Below are positions 52,391 to 61,171 of a stretch of 64,000 nt of DNA, in pieces (position 1 is the first letter of the stretch; the number at the start of each line of letters is the position of its first letter). The notes beneath the pieces were generated by a model that was given only the letters and a program-made list of their open reading frames with translations, did not search any database and had not been told where the DNA came from. The stretch is from an uncultured Collinsella sp. (GTDB lineage Bacteria; Actinomycetota; Coriobacteriia; Coriobacteriales; Coriobacteriaceae). Where the stretch lies: the NCBI GenBank assembly GCA_958353395.1, contig CATWSG010000002.1, positions 62,001-126,000 of the forward strand. Reading direction: 5' to 3'. Made by a program: the position numbers and the translations under genes.

Positions 52391-54274
52391 ATGGGTACCC
52401 GCGAGCGACATATCGGCAACGCGGCCGCCCGATCCGCACCCGTGGCGGATCCCAGGGGCGGCAGGCTCTTCGCCATGCCGCGATTCCTTGTTGGCATAAC
52501 ACATCAGGTGTACCGCCACCGCGTCTTTGCTATCGCCGGTGTCATCACCGCGATGTTCCTCATGCTTTTGGCAGTCTTGCCGGCGCTGTTCGCCTTCGAC
52601 CCCAAACTTTCTAACGCCGTGCCCGCCTATAGCGAGGTGTCCGAAGAGGTCGTGGATGCGCTCGTCTATTCGAGCTCTCTGCCGTTGCTTGTTGCCGCAA
52701 TTGCATTTTCGATCTGGGGCGTATCGGTCTATCTGCGCTGTTTGGACTATGTGTTGCGCCGCCGTCTTGTTGCCATCGCCACCATCTGCGCCCTGTGGAT
52801 GATCGAAGTCATTCTCAAGTACAAGTCGTTCACGCCGTTCTATGCCACCGTGCTGTGGTACCTGTACTACGTGCCCATGACACTCATTCCGCTGCTCTAC
52901 CAGTTGTGTGGTTTGCGCCTTGCGGGCCTGGAGCAACACCGCCTGGGTCGCCGCTACTGCGCTGCGCTGTGGATTGTGGCTATCCTGCTTATCGGATTTG
53001 TGCTCACCAACGATTTTCACCAGCAGGTCTTCCACTTTGACCGTACAAGCGACACCTGGAGCAACGATTACACGTACGGCTGGGGTTATTTCGCCGTCCT
53101 CGTGTGGACGGCCTTTAACTTTGTGGCCTTTTTTATCCTGGTGGGCCGGTCCTCGTCCTTTCGCATTCAACGTTTCTCGGGCACGGCGGCGCTCGTGCTG
53201 CTGGGCGGCGCGTTCTTTGCCATCTCATATGCGTTGCGTGTGCCCTGGGCATGGAGGCTCAACTTCTCGCTCATCTATTGCGTCTTGTGCGTGGCGGCGA
53301 TGGAAATCTGTCTCGATTGCGGTGTCATTCCGTCATATCACGACATCGCCGGCATTTTCGACACCTTGCCGCTTGACCTCAAAGTTCTAACGCGCGACCT
53401 GCAGGAAGTCTATGCCACGCCAGTGTCAAAGCCAATGCCGGTAGGCGTGCGCGAGGAGTTGCGGACCCAGGCGCACGGCCGCGCCCATGCCTTTGCCGTG
53501 GCGTCCGATCCCGATGTGATGTACCGTGCCTTTCCACTGCTGGGCGGATCGGCCCTGCTTGCCCAAGACGTGTCGGATCTCAACGAGCTTAACCGTGAAT
53601 TGGCACATCGTCGCATGGAGCTGCAGCGTCAAAACGAGCTGCTCGCTGCCGACTACGACCTTAAGACGCACCTGGCAGATCAAGAGGCCGAGACCTTGCT
53701 GGTCCAAGACGTGGACCAGGCGCTTGCCCGCGCGCTCGAAGGAATGTACGACCTGCTGAGCTCGCTGCCGCCGTTGACGGACGAGGCGTCTTCGCACGAG
53801 CGTTACCGCATGCTGCAGCGCGCCAAGATGCTCGTCGCCTATTGCAAGCGCAAAGGGTCGCTCACGTTGGCACAGCACGGGGAGAGCGGTTTTGATCGCG
53901 ACCGCATTCAGCTCATTGCTAACGAGCTCGCAAGCGACCTGCGCACCATCGATATCGATTGTGCCTCGATTATCGCCATACGGCGCCCGATGCACGCCAG
54001 TACGGTAAGCGCCCTGTACGACTGCGTGTATGACTTTGCGTTTTTTGCCTACACCACCGACCGTCCGGCGCTTATGTATCACTTGGGCGATCATGACCGA
54101 TGCAGTGTCGAGCTGCGTGCCGCGCTTTTTTCCAACGATGATGCAGATCTTTCGCAGACACCTGCCGCGCAAGAGCTCGAAAGCGCTCTGCAAGAGCGCA
54201 ACGTGGCATACCGCCTTGAGGGCGAGCCCGGCCAGCTGCGCATGATCGTCTTGATGCCGAGGGCGGGTGAGTGA
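52391..54274 (+). CDS. 7TM-type membrane sensor with C-terminal kinase-like (possibly inactive) domain
   Basis: 627 residues. About eight TM helices span residues 40-330, like the 7TM N-terminal domains of some histidine kinases. A coiled coil follows (about 395-450, LNELNRELAHRRMELQRQNELL), then a region (about 460-627) whose strand-helix order resembles a DHp/HATPase pair. No H-box, N-box or glycine box is recognisable, so I infer a degenerate kinase or scaffold. It overlaps or abuts the histidine kinase gene by GTGA. Start ATG 52391 lacks a good ribosome site, and MPRFLVG 84 bases on is an alternative. Confidence 0.65.
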   Translation: MGTRERHIGNAAARSAPVADPRGGRLFAMPRFLVGITHQVYRHRVFAIAGVITAMFLMLLAVLPALFAFDPKLSNAVPAYSEVSEEVVDALVYSSSLPLLVAAIAFSIWGVSVYLRCLDYVLRRRLVAIATICALWMIEVILKYKSFTPFYATVLWYLYYVPMTLIPLLYQLCGLRLAGLEQHRLGRRYCAALWIVAILLIGFVLTNDFHQQVFHFDRTSDTWSNDYTYGWGYFAVLVWTAFNFVAFFILVGRSSSFRIQRFSGTAALVLLGGAFFAISYALRVPWAWRLNFSLIYCVLCVAAMEICLDCGVIPSYHDIAGIFDTLPLDLKVLTRDLQEVYATPVSKPMPVGVREELRTQAHGRAHAFAVASDPDVMYRAFPLLGGSALLAQDVSDLNELNRELAHRRMELQRQNELLAADYDLKTHLADQEAETLLVQDVDQALARALEGMYDLLSSLPPLTDEASSHERYRMLQRAKMLVAYCKRKGSLTLAQHGESGFDRDRIQLIANELASDLRTIDIDCASIIAIRRPMHASTVSALYDCVYDFAFFAYTTDRPALMYHLGDHDRCSVELRAALFSNDDADLSQTPAAQELESALQERNVAYRLEGEPGQLRMIVLMPRAGE

Positions 54275-55770
54275 CGATGCAGATTTCGCTCATCCTTCCC
54301 CAAATCGTTGCGCTCGATGTTGTCTTTGCCCTGGCTGCGTGTCTGCAGACGATCCACGTCCCGCTCATCGCATCGCGCCGCTTGTCCTATAACCGTAAGG
54401 TGATTTGTGCCTACGAGGCGAGCCTTGTGCTTCACCTAGTTATTTCGGCGCTCATCTTGTTCGCGTCATCTGGCTCGTATCTGGTGGCGCCGCTTGACGT
54501 TTGCGCCAAGGCAATGGGCGGAGCGTTGTGGCTCAATGCCGCAATCTTTGCCTATGGCGTGGTACTTATGGTGCACTATCGTCGCCTCGTCATGCTGGCC
54601 GAACTGTTGCTCGTTGTCGCCGTCACACCACCGGTGGTTTTTGCCATGGGCTCGGCGTGGACCGTTGTCCTTATCGCAGAGGGAGCGTTTTTCCTGTTCC
54701 GCTCCATTGCGGCGCTCTTGATGGATGTCCGCAACCGCCAGGAGGATATCACCGCGTTCTCGACGATCGAAACCATCAACGTGATTCCCGTGGGCATCCT
54801 GTATCTGGACCCGAGGGGCCGTCCGCTGCTCATGAACCGCTGCATGCGAAAAAACCTGGTGGAGCTTCATATGCCCACCGACCTAGGCGATATGAGCGGT
54901 ACATGGAACGACCTGCGCAAACTCAGCATGCAAATGCCCGAAAGCAGCCAGAACCGCGTGCGGATTAATCTGGACCGCTTTGGTGAGGCGCGGGCGGTGG
55001 TCGAGGTTTCTCCCGCCGAGATTCGCTTGTTTGTGCACGATGACGTTATGGTTTCGGGCCGCCTCTTCGAGCGCATTATCGGCCTGGATGTAACAGAGTA
55101 TGCGCATGCCCATGATCGCCTGGCGCAAGCCAACCACCTGCTTGAGCTTGCGGGCCAAGAGCTCCAAGCCCAGATCGAAGAAGTCAAAAAAGTTGCTGAC
55201 AATGCGGCCTATCTGCGTATGCGCGCTCGCGTGCACGACGTGATCGGGCAGCGCCTGTCCATCCTCCATCGTTATCTGGAGGAGGGGCGCCTGGATGACG
55301 AGTCACTCGAGCAGATCGACCCGCTGCTGCGCTCAATCGCTGCCGATCTGCGCAGCGGGGGCGACACCGAACCGGTAGAGCAACTGGGCGATATCGTCCA
55401 TGCCTTTGGCCTGGTGAGCGTGCAGATCGATGTGGAGGGCGAGCTGCCAAGCGACGCGCGTGTCGCCGCAGCCTTTCTGCAGATTATCCGCGAGGCCTCG
55501 ACCAATGCCACCAAGCATGCACAGGCGCATCGGGTCCACGTGCGTCTGTGGCAGGAGACGTCGGAAGACGGTGCTGTTGCGCGGGTGACCGTTTCTAACG
55601 ACGGCGCGCCTGCACCCGTATCGTATCGCGAGGGAACGGGTATCCCAGGTATGAGGCATGTCGCACAGAATCTGGGCGGCAGCCTGGAAGTCCACACCGC
55701 CCCGCCCTTCACGCTTACGGTGTCCATCCCGCTCGCCTCCAGCGCCACGGTCCAAAGGAGAAGTTCATGA
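54271..55770 (+). CDS. Sensor histidine kinase (HisKA_3-like)
   Basis: 499 residues counted from GTG 54271. Six or so TM helices lie in the first 155 residues. A PAS-like segment follows (about 165-270, ETINVIPVGILYLDPRGRPLLMN), then a coiled coil. The H-box is RARVHDVIGQRLSILHRYL (H322), the N-box EASTNATKHAQA and the G-box GTGIPGMRHVA. The start is uncertain: GTG 54271 forms a GTGA overlap with the preceding stop, while ATG 54277 is also possible. It forms a coupled trio with the 7TM protein and the response regulator. Confidence 0.85.
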   Translation: MTMQISLILPQIVALDVVFALAACLQTIHVPLIASRRLSYNRKVICAYEASLVLHLVISALILFASSGSYLVAPLDVCAKAMGGALWLNAAIFAYGVVLMVHYRRLVMLAELLLVVAVTPPVVFAMGSAWTVVLIAEGAFFLFRSIAALLMDVRNRQEDITAFSTIETINVIPVGILYLDPRGRPLLMNRCMRKNLVELHMPTDLGDMSGTWNDLRKLSMQMPESSQNRVRINLDRFGEARAVVEVSPAEIRLFVHDDVMVSGRLFERIIGLDVTEYAHAHDRLAQANHLLELAGQELQAQIEEVKKVADNAAYLRMRARVHDVIGQRLSILHRYLEEGRLDDESLEQIDPLLRSIAADLRSGGDTEPVEQLGDIVHAFGLVSVQIDVEGELPSDARVAAAFLQIIREASTNATKHAQAHRVHVRLWQETSEDGAVARVTVSNDGAPAPVSYREGTGIPGMRHVAQNLGGSLEVHTAPPFTLTVSIPLASSATVQRRSS

Positions 55771-56387
55771 TTCGCGTGTTAATCGTCGAAGACCAGGCTA
55801 TCTTGCGCGAGAGCCTCGCGCGCTCCGTCGGCGACCAGCCCGATATGACCGTTGTTTCCGCCATTGCCGATGCTTCCGAGGCCTTGGGTGTCGCGCTCAA
55901 GGAGCGCCCGGACATGATACTGATGGACGTATGCACCGAGCATGATTCCAACGGCATCGTGGCGGCGGCGCGCATTAAAGAACAACTGCCCGAGTGCCGC
56001 GTCATTATCATGACGGGTATGCCCGAAATCACCTTTGTGGACCAGGCGCGCGAGGCGGGCGTCGACAGCTTTGTGTACAAGAACGTCGGTATCGACGAGC
56101 TATTCGCCGTGATGCGCTCCACGCTGGCGGGTTACTACACGTTTCCCAAGCCGCCCGAGAGCATCTTCTCGGGCACGGCGGCCCTCGACGATGTCGAGCT
56201 GTCGATCTTGCGCCTTGCCTGCGAGGGTAAGAGCCGCCGCGAGATCGCGGCCGAGCTGTTTATGAGCGAGGGCACCATCAAACGCCGCATCTCGGAGATT
56301 CTCAATAAGACCGGCTACGACAACATCATGCGCTTGGCCGTGCGCGCAGTAACGGAGGGCAGCATCGTTCCCAACATGGAGCGCTAG
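55767..56387 (+). CDS. LuxR-family response regulator
   Basis: This 206-residue regulator has receiver D54 (MILMDV) with E8/D9 and K104-type residue in SFVYKNVG, and a C-terminal LuxR HTH (LSILRLACEGKSRREIAAELFMSEGTIKRRISEIL). An ATGA overlap with the kinase gene shows co-translation. Its targets are not evident, since no transport or effector gene adjoins the trio on the same strand. Confidence 0.92.
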   Translation: MIRVLIVEDQAILRESLARSVGDQPDMTVVSAIADASEALGVALKERPDMILMDVCTEHDSNGIVAAARIKEQLPECRVIIMTGMPEITFVDQAREAGVDSFVYKNVGIDELFAVMRSTLAGYYTFPKPPESIFSGTAALDDVELSILRLACEGKSRREIAAELFMSEGTIKRRISEILNKTGYDNIMRLAVRAVTEGSIVPNMER

Positions 56388-56412
56388 CGCTCGTTACGCA
56401 TCGGCATAAAGC

Positions 56413-56447
56413 GGCGGGGCCGCAGGATCAACTCCTGCGGCCCCGCC
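56413..56447. terminator. Perfect 15-bp hairpin between convergent genes
   Basis: GGCGGGGCCGCAGGA (56413-56427) pairs perfectly with 56433-56447 around TCAAC. No T-run. It lies between the response regulator and the lipoprotein gene. Confidence 0.6.
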
Positions 56448-56497
56448 TGGCAAGTGCGCGGATGTGTCCGCCAATCCGCGGCTGATGTTACGTGTCG

Positions 56498-57340
56498 CTA
56501 CGCGATGGTCGCGGTGTAGGAGGCGACGTCCTCATAGGAATCGGTCAGGTAGGCGTCGATGCCGATGGTCGTATTGACGAGGTCGTCAAGGCTGTCAAGC
56601 TCGCCGCTCGAGAACGTGAATTCCTCGGTGGCGTTGGTGCCGGGCATCAGGTGAGCCGAGAACCAGGGTTCCTTCATGGTGCCGTTGACGTTGGTCTTGC
56701 CAGAAGGAGCGTAGAAGGTCAGGTCCTTGTCGCTCTTGTTGGTGATGTTGACGACAAAGCCGATGTCGCCCCAGTCGTCCTTGAACTTCTCGGTGATGGT
56801 GATGGTGCACAGGTCGTCATCGGCGACGGTGACGGCGGGGGAGATTTCGATGCTCTGGACGTCGTCGTCTTCGACGGCCTCATCGATCTCTTCTTCCTTC
56901 TCGGCGTTCTCGCGATCCTTCTTCACCGTACCGGACAGATCCTTGTCGGACTTCGTAAAGATAAGCTTGTCGCCTTCCACCTCCAGGACGAGCTTGTCGT
57001 CCTTGAGCTTCAGGTCGTGCGACTCATCTTCGGCGGTAATCGTTACGGTGGTGGCGTCCTTGGCCTCCCATTTCAGGTCGGCGACCTCAAGGAACATGTC
57101 GAGGACGCCCGTGCCGTCTTCGTCGAGGATCAGGATGCAGTTGAGGCCCCACTCCTTGAGCATATCCATGTACTCATCGGTGAGCTCTTCGCCGTCCAAG
57201 GTTCCACCCGAGTACTGCCAGCTGCCGACGAAGTTGGCCTTGGGGTCTTTGCCGCCGCCGCTGCAGCCCGTCAGGGCAAAGGCGAGCGCCAGGACGCATG
57301 TCAGAAATGCGAGTACGGACTTTTTGAACGTTGTCTTCAT
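56498..57340 (-). CDS. Lipoprotein of unknown function
   Basis: This 280-residue protein has a lipoprotein signal peptide ending in LTGC (C26). The mature part is rich in beta strand and acidic residues, with a central Glu/Lys linker (ENAEKEEEIDEAVEDDD, about 155-180). A C-terminal Ig-like domain follows (FVVNITNKSDKDLTFYAPSG), similar to DUF-type proteins with conserved FxNxS strands. Start 57340 has GGAGGA 5-6 bases upstream on the minus strand. The open frame extends further into the spacer but without such a site. It is the last gene of the zinc-ribbon/SPFH cluster. Confidence 0.85.
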   Translation of the reverse strand: MKTTFKKSVLAFLTCVLALAFALTGCSGGGKDPKANFVGSWQYSGGTLDGEELTDEYMDMLKEWGLNCILILDEDGTGVLDMFLEVADLKWEAKDATTVTITAEDESHDLKLKDDKLVLEVEGDKLIFTKSDKDLSGTVKKDRENAEKEEEIDEAVEDDDVQSIEISPAVTVADDDLCTITITEKFKDDWGDIGFVVNITNKSDKDLTFYAPSGKTNVNGTMKEPWFSAHLMPGTNATEEFTFSSGELDSLDDLVNTTIGIDAYLTDSYEDVASYTATIA

Positions 57341-57419
57341 GGTGTCCTCCTTCATCGAACGAAACCCATAGAAGCAAATGCGGGGGTGGCGGATTCCCCG
57401 CTCATTACCAGTTAGGGCG

Positions 57420-58661
57420 CTAGGGCCTGGGCGTTCCGCAGTTGCTGCAGAACTTGCCGCCGTTTTCGCTACCGCAGTTGGGGCAGAACCACTTGGCCGG
57501 TGCGGGGGCGGGCGCGGGACTGCCGCACTCGGAGCAGAACTTGCCGGTGTTGGTGGCACCGCAGCTGCAGGTCCACGTGCCGGCCGCGGGTGCGGCGGCG
57601 GGGGCCGGTGCGGGGGCGGGCGCCGGAGCCGGCTGCGGGGCGGCCTGCTGCTGTGCCTGGCCGGCGGCGAACAGCTGGCTGGCATTCATGCCGCCCATGC
57701 CACCTGCCATGCCCATGCCCATAAAGCCGGCCATTGCGCCGTTGGGGTTAGCGGCCGCCGCGCGCATCGCGTCGCTCTGGGCGCTGGCGATGTTGGCTGC
57801 CGCCATGGTGGGATCGCGCATGACCGCGGCCTTCTGCAGGTCCTTGATCATCTGCTCGTCTTCTTGCGAGGCGGCGATGGAGTTAACGCCAAAGCTTACG
57901 ATCTCAACGCCGCGCAGGTCACGCCAGTCGGCCGAGAGGACCTCGTTGAGCGCGCGGGCGAGCTCGGTGGTGTGGCCGGGGATGGCACTGTAGCGGATGC
58001 CCATCTCCGAGATCTTGGCAAAGGCGGGCTGCAGGGCGGTGAGCAGCTCGGACTTAAGCTGACTGTCGATCTTGTCGCGCGTGTAGCTATCGGTCACGTT
58101 GCCGCATACGTTGGTGTAGAACAGCAGCGGGTTGGTGATGCGGTACGAATACTCGCCGTTGCAGCGCACGGAGATGTCGACGTCCAGACCAATGTTGTTA
58201 TCGACCACGCGGAAGGGCACGGGCGAGGCGGTGCCGTACTTGTTGCCGATGATCTCCTTGGTGTTGATGAAGTAGACGCGCTGGTCCTTGCCCGCGTCGC
58301 CGCCAAAGGTAAAGCGGCTGCCGATATTGGCGAAGGTCTCCTTGATGGAATCGCCCAGGTTGCCGCTAAAGACGCTCGGCTCGCTGCCGGTATCGAAGAC
58401 GAACTCACCGGGCTCCAGCGCGACTTCGATGATCTTGCCGTTTTGCACCACGAGCATGCCCTGGCCGTCGTTGACGGCGATGACCGAGCCGTTGGAGATG
58501 ACGTTGTCCTCGCCGCGCGTGTTGGAGCTGCGGCCACCGGTACGTTTGCTGCCCTTGCAGGCCAAGACGTCAGCAGGCATCGATTCGCAGTAGATAAATT
58601 CCTTCCACTGGTCGGCCATGACGCCGCCAGCAGCACCCAATCCAGCTTTCAAGAGTCCCAT
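57420..58661 (-). CDS. SPFH-domain protein with two C-terminal zinc ribbons (YdjI-like)
   Basis: This 413-residue cytoplasmic protein has an N-terminal SPFH/virion-core-like domain (about 20-240, with FNxxxEIIGNKYGTA and VEIVSFGVNSIAASQEDEQMI). A Met/Gly/Ala-rich linker (about 290-330) and a Pro-Ala repeat follow, then two zinc ribbons (CSCGATNTGKFCSECG and CPNCGSENGGKFCSNCG). This matches Bacillus YdjI, which is recruited to the membrane by YdjG/YdjH in the PspA-linked envelope-stress system. No PspA gene is in the window. It is encoded downstream of a zinc-ribbon membrane protein, as YdjI is. Confidence 0.87.
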   Translation of the reverse strand: MGLLKAGLGAAGGVMADQWKEFIYCESMPADVLACKGSKRTGGRSSNTRGEDNVISNGSVIAVNDGQGMLVVQNGKIIEVALEPGEFVFDTGSEPSVFSGNLGDSIKETFANIGSRFTFGGDAGKDQRVYFINTKEIIGNKYGTASPVPFRVVDNNIGLDVDISVRCNGEYSYRITNPLLFYTNVCGNVTDSYTRDKIDSQLKSELLTALQPAFAKISEMGIRYSAIPGHTTELARALNEVLSADWRDLRGVEIVSFGVNSIAASQEDEQMIKDLQKAAVMRDPTMAAANIASAQSDAMRAAAANPNGAMAGFMGMGMAGGMGGMNASQLFAAGQAQQQAAPQPAPAPAPAPAPAAAPAAGTWTCSCGATNTGKFCSECGSPAPAPAPAKWFCPNCGSENGGKFCSNCGTPRP

Positions 58662-58709
58662 GGTGATCTTCCTTTCTCGTCAAAGGCCGGGTGGTATTGG
58701 TCAGAATGG

Positions 58710-60032
58710 CTAATCGTCCTTGTTGTCCTTCATGACAACGGTGGTCTCGGTGTGGCTGAAGGTGTCGTGCTTCTCGGTCAGGTCGAGCTCGCCGCAGTAG
58801 CAGTCGGCGTGGGTGGCCTCGTTGGCCGTCTTGAGCTGGCCTACCAGCAGCACGTCTGCGATGATCACGATGATCAGCGGCGCGATGACGTTGATGAGGA
58901 TGCCCTCGACATCAAAGGTGAGGTAATCCGGATCGAAGGCGTTCTCGCCCATAAAGAGAATCTGGGAAAGGACAAATCCGATCACGAAGAACAGCACCGA
59001 GGCGATGGCGAGCTTGGGCTTGGAGCAGGGGAGCTCGCCGACCAAGCGGCCGGTCTGGCCGTTCATGGCAAACAGGTAGCTCTTGCCGTTCCACGAGGTG
59101 GAGAGCATCCAGACGGGGAACAGGGCGTAGTCGCTGTCTTCCCAGGTGTAGTCGAGCTGCTTGCTTTCGACCGTGGCATCGTCGTATTCGTCGACGACGG
59201 TCTCGCGCAGGGCCGAGATTGTGCTTTCTTCCATACGGCGTTCGGCGCGCGCCTTGCAGGTCTCGCAGTCCTCGTCGTAACGGTTGGCGATGTAGCCGGG
59301 CATATATGCGACCGAGAACGGGCGCAGCGCGTCGTAGTCAAACGGCTCGATGGCATCCATGTGGCCGTCGGGCATCTTGGACGATCCGTCGACGGGCACG
59401 CGCTTAAACGAGATATTGCCCTTGCGATAGGCATCGTAGTGGTCGGTGGTCGTGACGGTGCGGTCGGATTCCTCGGTCACGGTCTCGTTGGTCGCGTCAA
59501 AGTACACTTCGCCGTCAACGCGGGCGCCGTAGAGCCAAAACGGCACGTAGACACCTTGGACCTCGTCGATGTGGTTGCCGGTGACAAAGCTCTTGGGCAG
59601 CAAGATCTTGCCCTTGTAGTGTTCCTTGAGTGCGGCCGTGACGTCATCGCGCCCGAGCTTAAACGGAATTACTAGGTCGGGCGAGAAGTCGCCCGAGAGC
59701 TGGCCGGGCGCCACGGCGGAGTTGCCGCAGTACGGGCAGGTGGTGACGGCGACGGTGCCGTCGGACACGAGCTCGGCGCCGCACGACGAGCAGATGTAGC
59801 CGGCGTTTTGGGCGAGCTCCTGCACCGCGTCGTCGGCGACGGGCTTGGGCGTTGCGGCTGCCGCATCGGCTTTGGCGTCGGCCTTGTCCTGGCGCTCGCG
59901 ATAGAGGGCCTCGACTTCTTCGACTTCAAAGCGCGAGTCACAGTAGTCGCAGACGAGCTTTTGCTCGGCGCTTGCAAAATGCAAGGGGCCACCGCAGGCA
60001 GGGCACTGATAGTTAACGCTCTCGAAGGCCAT
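58710..60032 (-). CDS. Zinc-ribbon membrane protein (YdjG-like)
   Basis: 440 residues. An N-terminal TFIIB-type zinc ribbon uses C10/C13/C28/C31. A Lys/Ala linker leads to a second ribbon (about 79-101, CSSCG...CPYCG), then a beta-rich domain with the repeated PFWLYGARVDGEVYF pattern. Two C-terminal TMs lie about 340-395. Its neighbour is an SPFH protein, and the layout recalls Bacillus YdjG, a membrane recruiter of YdjI. Such proteins are often misannotated as helicase or primosomal protein fragments because of the ribbons. The function in this organism is unknown. Confidence 0.82.
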   Translation of the reverse strand: MAFESVNYQCPACGGPLHFASAEQKLVCDYCDSRFEVEEVEALYRERQDKADAKADAAAATPKPVADDAVQELAQNAGYICSSCGAELVSDGTVAVTTCPYCGNSAVAPGQLSGDFSPDLVIPFKLGRDDVTAALKEHYKGKILLPKSFVTGNHIDEVQGVYVPFWLYGARVDGEVYFDATNETVTEESDRTVTTTDHYDAYRKGNISFKRVPVDGSSKMPDGHMDAIEPFDYDALRPFSVAYMPGYIANRYDEDCETCKARAERRMEESTISALRETVVDEYDDATVESKQLDYTWEDSDYALFPVWMLSTSWNGKSYLFAMNGQTGRLVGELPCSKPKLAIASVLFFVIGFVLSQILFMGENAFDPDYLTFDVEGILINVIAPLIIVIIADVLLVGQLKTANEATHADCYCGELDLTEKHDTFSHTETTVVMKDNKDD

Positions 60033-60056
60033 GATCGGTCCTTTCGCTGCCGGAGG

Positions 60057-60794
60057 CTATGCGCCGATGGCGCCGCCGCAGTATTCGCAGCGCCCACTGG
60101 CATCGGGAATGGTGGTGGCTCCGCAGAAGGGGCAGGTCACCGCGGTCTTGGGGGCCTTGGCGGCCACGACGCTGTCGCGCGTCTCCTGGCGCAGCTGCAC
60201 CAGCGCGTCGCGGACCTCGGTTGCCTGGCGCTTGGCCTCGCGGTATTCGATGGAGCCGCGCTGATCGATGGTGGAGTCGTTCACGCGCAGGTTGATCTCG
60301 GTAAAGTACGGCGTGTTGACGTGGATGGTCAGGTTAAAGTCGTAATCCAGGTCGTAGCGCGGCGGGTTGTAGCTCTCGCGCTCGCCGTCCTTGGTCTCGC
60401 GATAGATCTCGGTGCGATGCTCGTCGATATCCATATCGCAGCCGAGTACCTGCGAGAACTCGATGATGTCGGGATTGGCGTCGCGCCAGCGGCTCTGCGA
60501 AGTGATGATCAGCAGGCCCGCGTCCTCATCGAGCATAATATTGGTGCGCCCGGCAGAAAGCGTGCGCGTGGGGTTGAACGAAGACAGGCGTTCGGCGTTG
60601 GCCTCGCGGTAGGCGAGTTGCTCACGGATGTCGTCCGCGGTGCTGGAGCGATAGCCGTGAAAGTAGGGGGAGAGCTTGCCGGCGCACTCTTTGCACAGGT
60701 AGCCTTCATTGATTTTTGTCTTACCTAGAAGTCCCAGCGCGGTACCGCAAATCGCGCACTCTTTCTTCTCGAACATCTTGTCAAAGAAGCCCAT
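60057..60794 (-). CDS. DUF4428-like zinc-ribbon protein
   Basis: This 245-residue soluble protein has an N-terminal treble-clef/zinc ribbon with C13/C16/C34/C37 (CAICGTAL...CKECAGK). A central beta-rich domain (about 85-185) and a C-terminal ribbon (CPFCG...CEYCGGAIG) follow. It is first in the minus-strand cluster and ends 24 bases before the YdjG-like gene. The N-terminal segment fits the DUF4428 family. Its role is unknown, but co-occurrence with SPFH and zinc-ribbon membrane proteins suggests the same membrane-stress assembly. Confidence 0.8.
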   Translation of the reverse strand: MGFFDKMFEKKECAICGTALGLLGKTKINEGYLCKECAGKLSPYFHGYRSSTADDIREQLAYREANAERLSSFNPTRTLSAGRTNIMLDEDAGLLIITSQSRWRDANPDIIEFSQVLGCDMDIDEHRTEIYRETKDGERESYNPPRYDLDYDFNLTIHVNTPYFTEINLRVNDSTIDQRGSIEYREAKRQATEVRDALVQLRQETRDSVVAAKAPKTAVTCPFCGATTIPDASGRCEYCGGAIGA

Positions 60795-60912
60795 GGCTGC
60801 CTCCCATCAACTGGTAGCGTGTGTCACTTTTGATGATGGGGGAGTGCGCGATCCTTCGCGATACCCAGACGGCTCAACGAGTCTCCACAACTGGGACAGA
60901 TGGCCCATTTTT

Positions 60913-60947
60913 GACTAGTCATTGGGGACGTTCTTAAACGACTAGTC
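60913..60947. repeat. GGGGAC-type palindrome, ACTAGT-arm copy
   Basis: GACTAGTCATT ... AACGACTAGTC around GGGGACGTTCTTA. It is the same element as 18718-18752 in reverse orientation. Confidence 0.75.
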
Positions 60948-60955
60948 GCTGGGCG

Positions 60956-60986
60956 CCACTCATTGGGGACGTACTTAAATGAGTGG
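60956..60986. repeat. GGGGAC-type palindrome with swapped arms
   Basis: The loop GGGGACGTACTTA is nearly identical to that of its neighbour, but the arms are CCACTCATT / AATGAGTGG, still perfectly complementary. Confidence 0.75.
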
Positions 60987-61171
60987 TAGTTGGAGACACT
61001 CCTTGCCGAGCTTGAGGCCGCGCGTGTCCCTTCTGGTCCATGAGGCTCAAAACCGCGGCGTGATGTGGACGGCTGGGGTCAAATTTGCAGCATTTCGAGC
61101 TCGGCTTCGATATTGAGACTGGTTCTTTATTAAAATAGATTTCCAGACAATTGAGCGGCTTGGGGTTAACC

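Larger units (their letters stand above)
60795..61171. other. Divergent spacer with two GGGGAC-type palindromes
   Basis: 377 bases without a gene. Two palindromes occupy 60913-60986. The rest (60987-61171) shows no clear promoter, although it must drive both the zinc-ribbon cluster and the LuxR gene. Confidence 0.75.

Noticed and set aside
57378..59675. 765-codon plus-strand open frame
   Set aside because: It lies antisense to the SPFH and zinc-ribbon genes, which have clear domains and ribosome sites. The frame shows only shadow composition.
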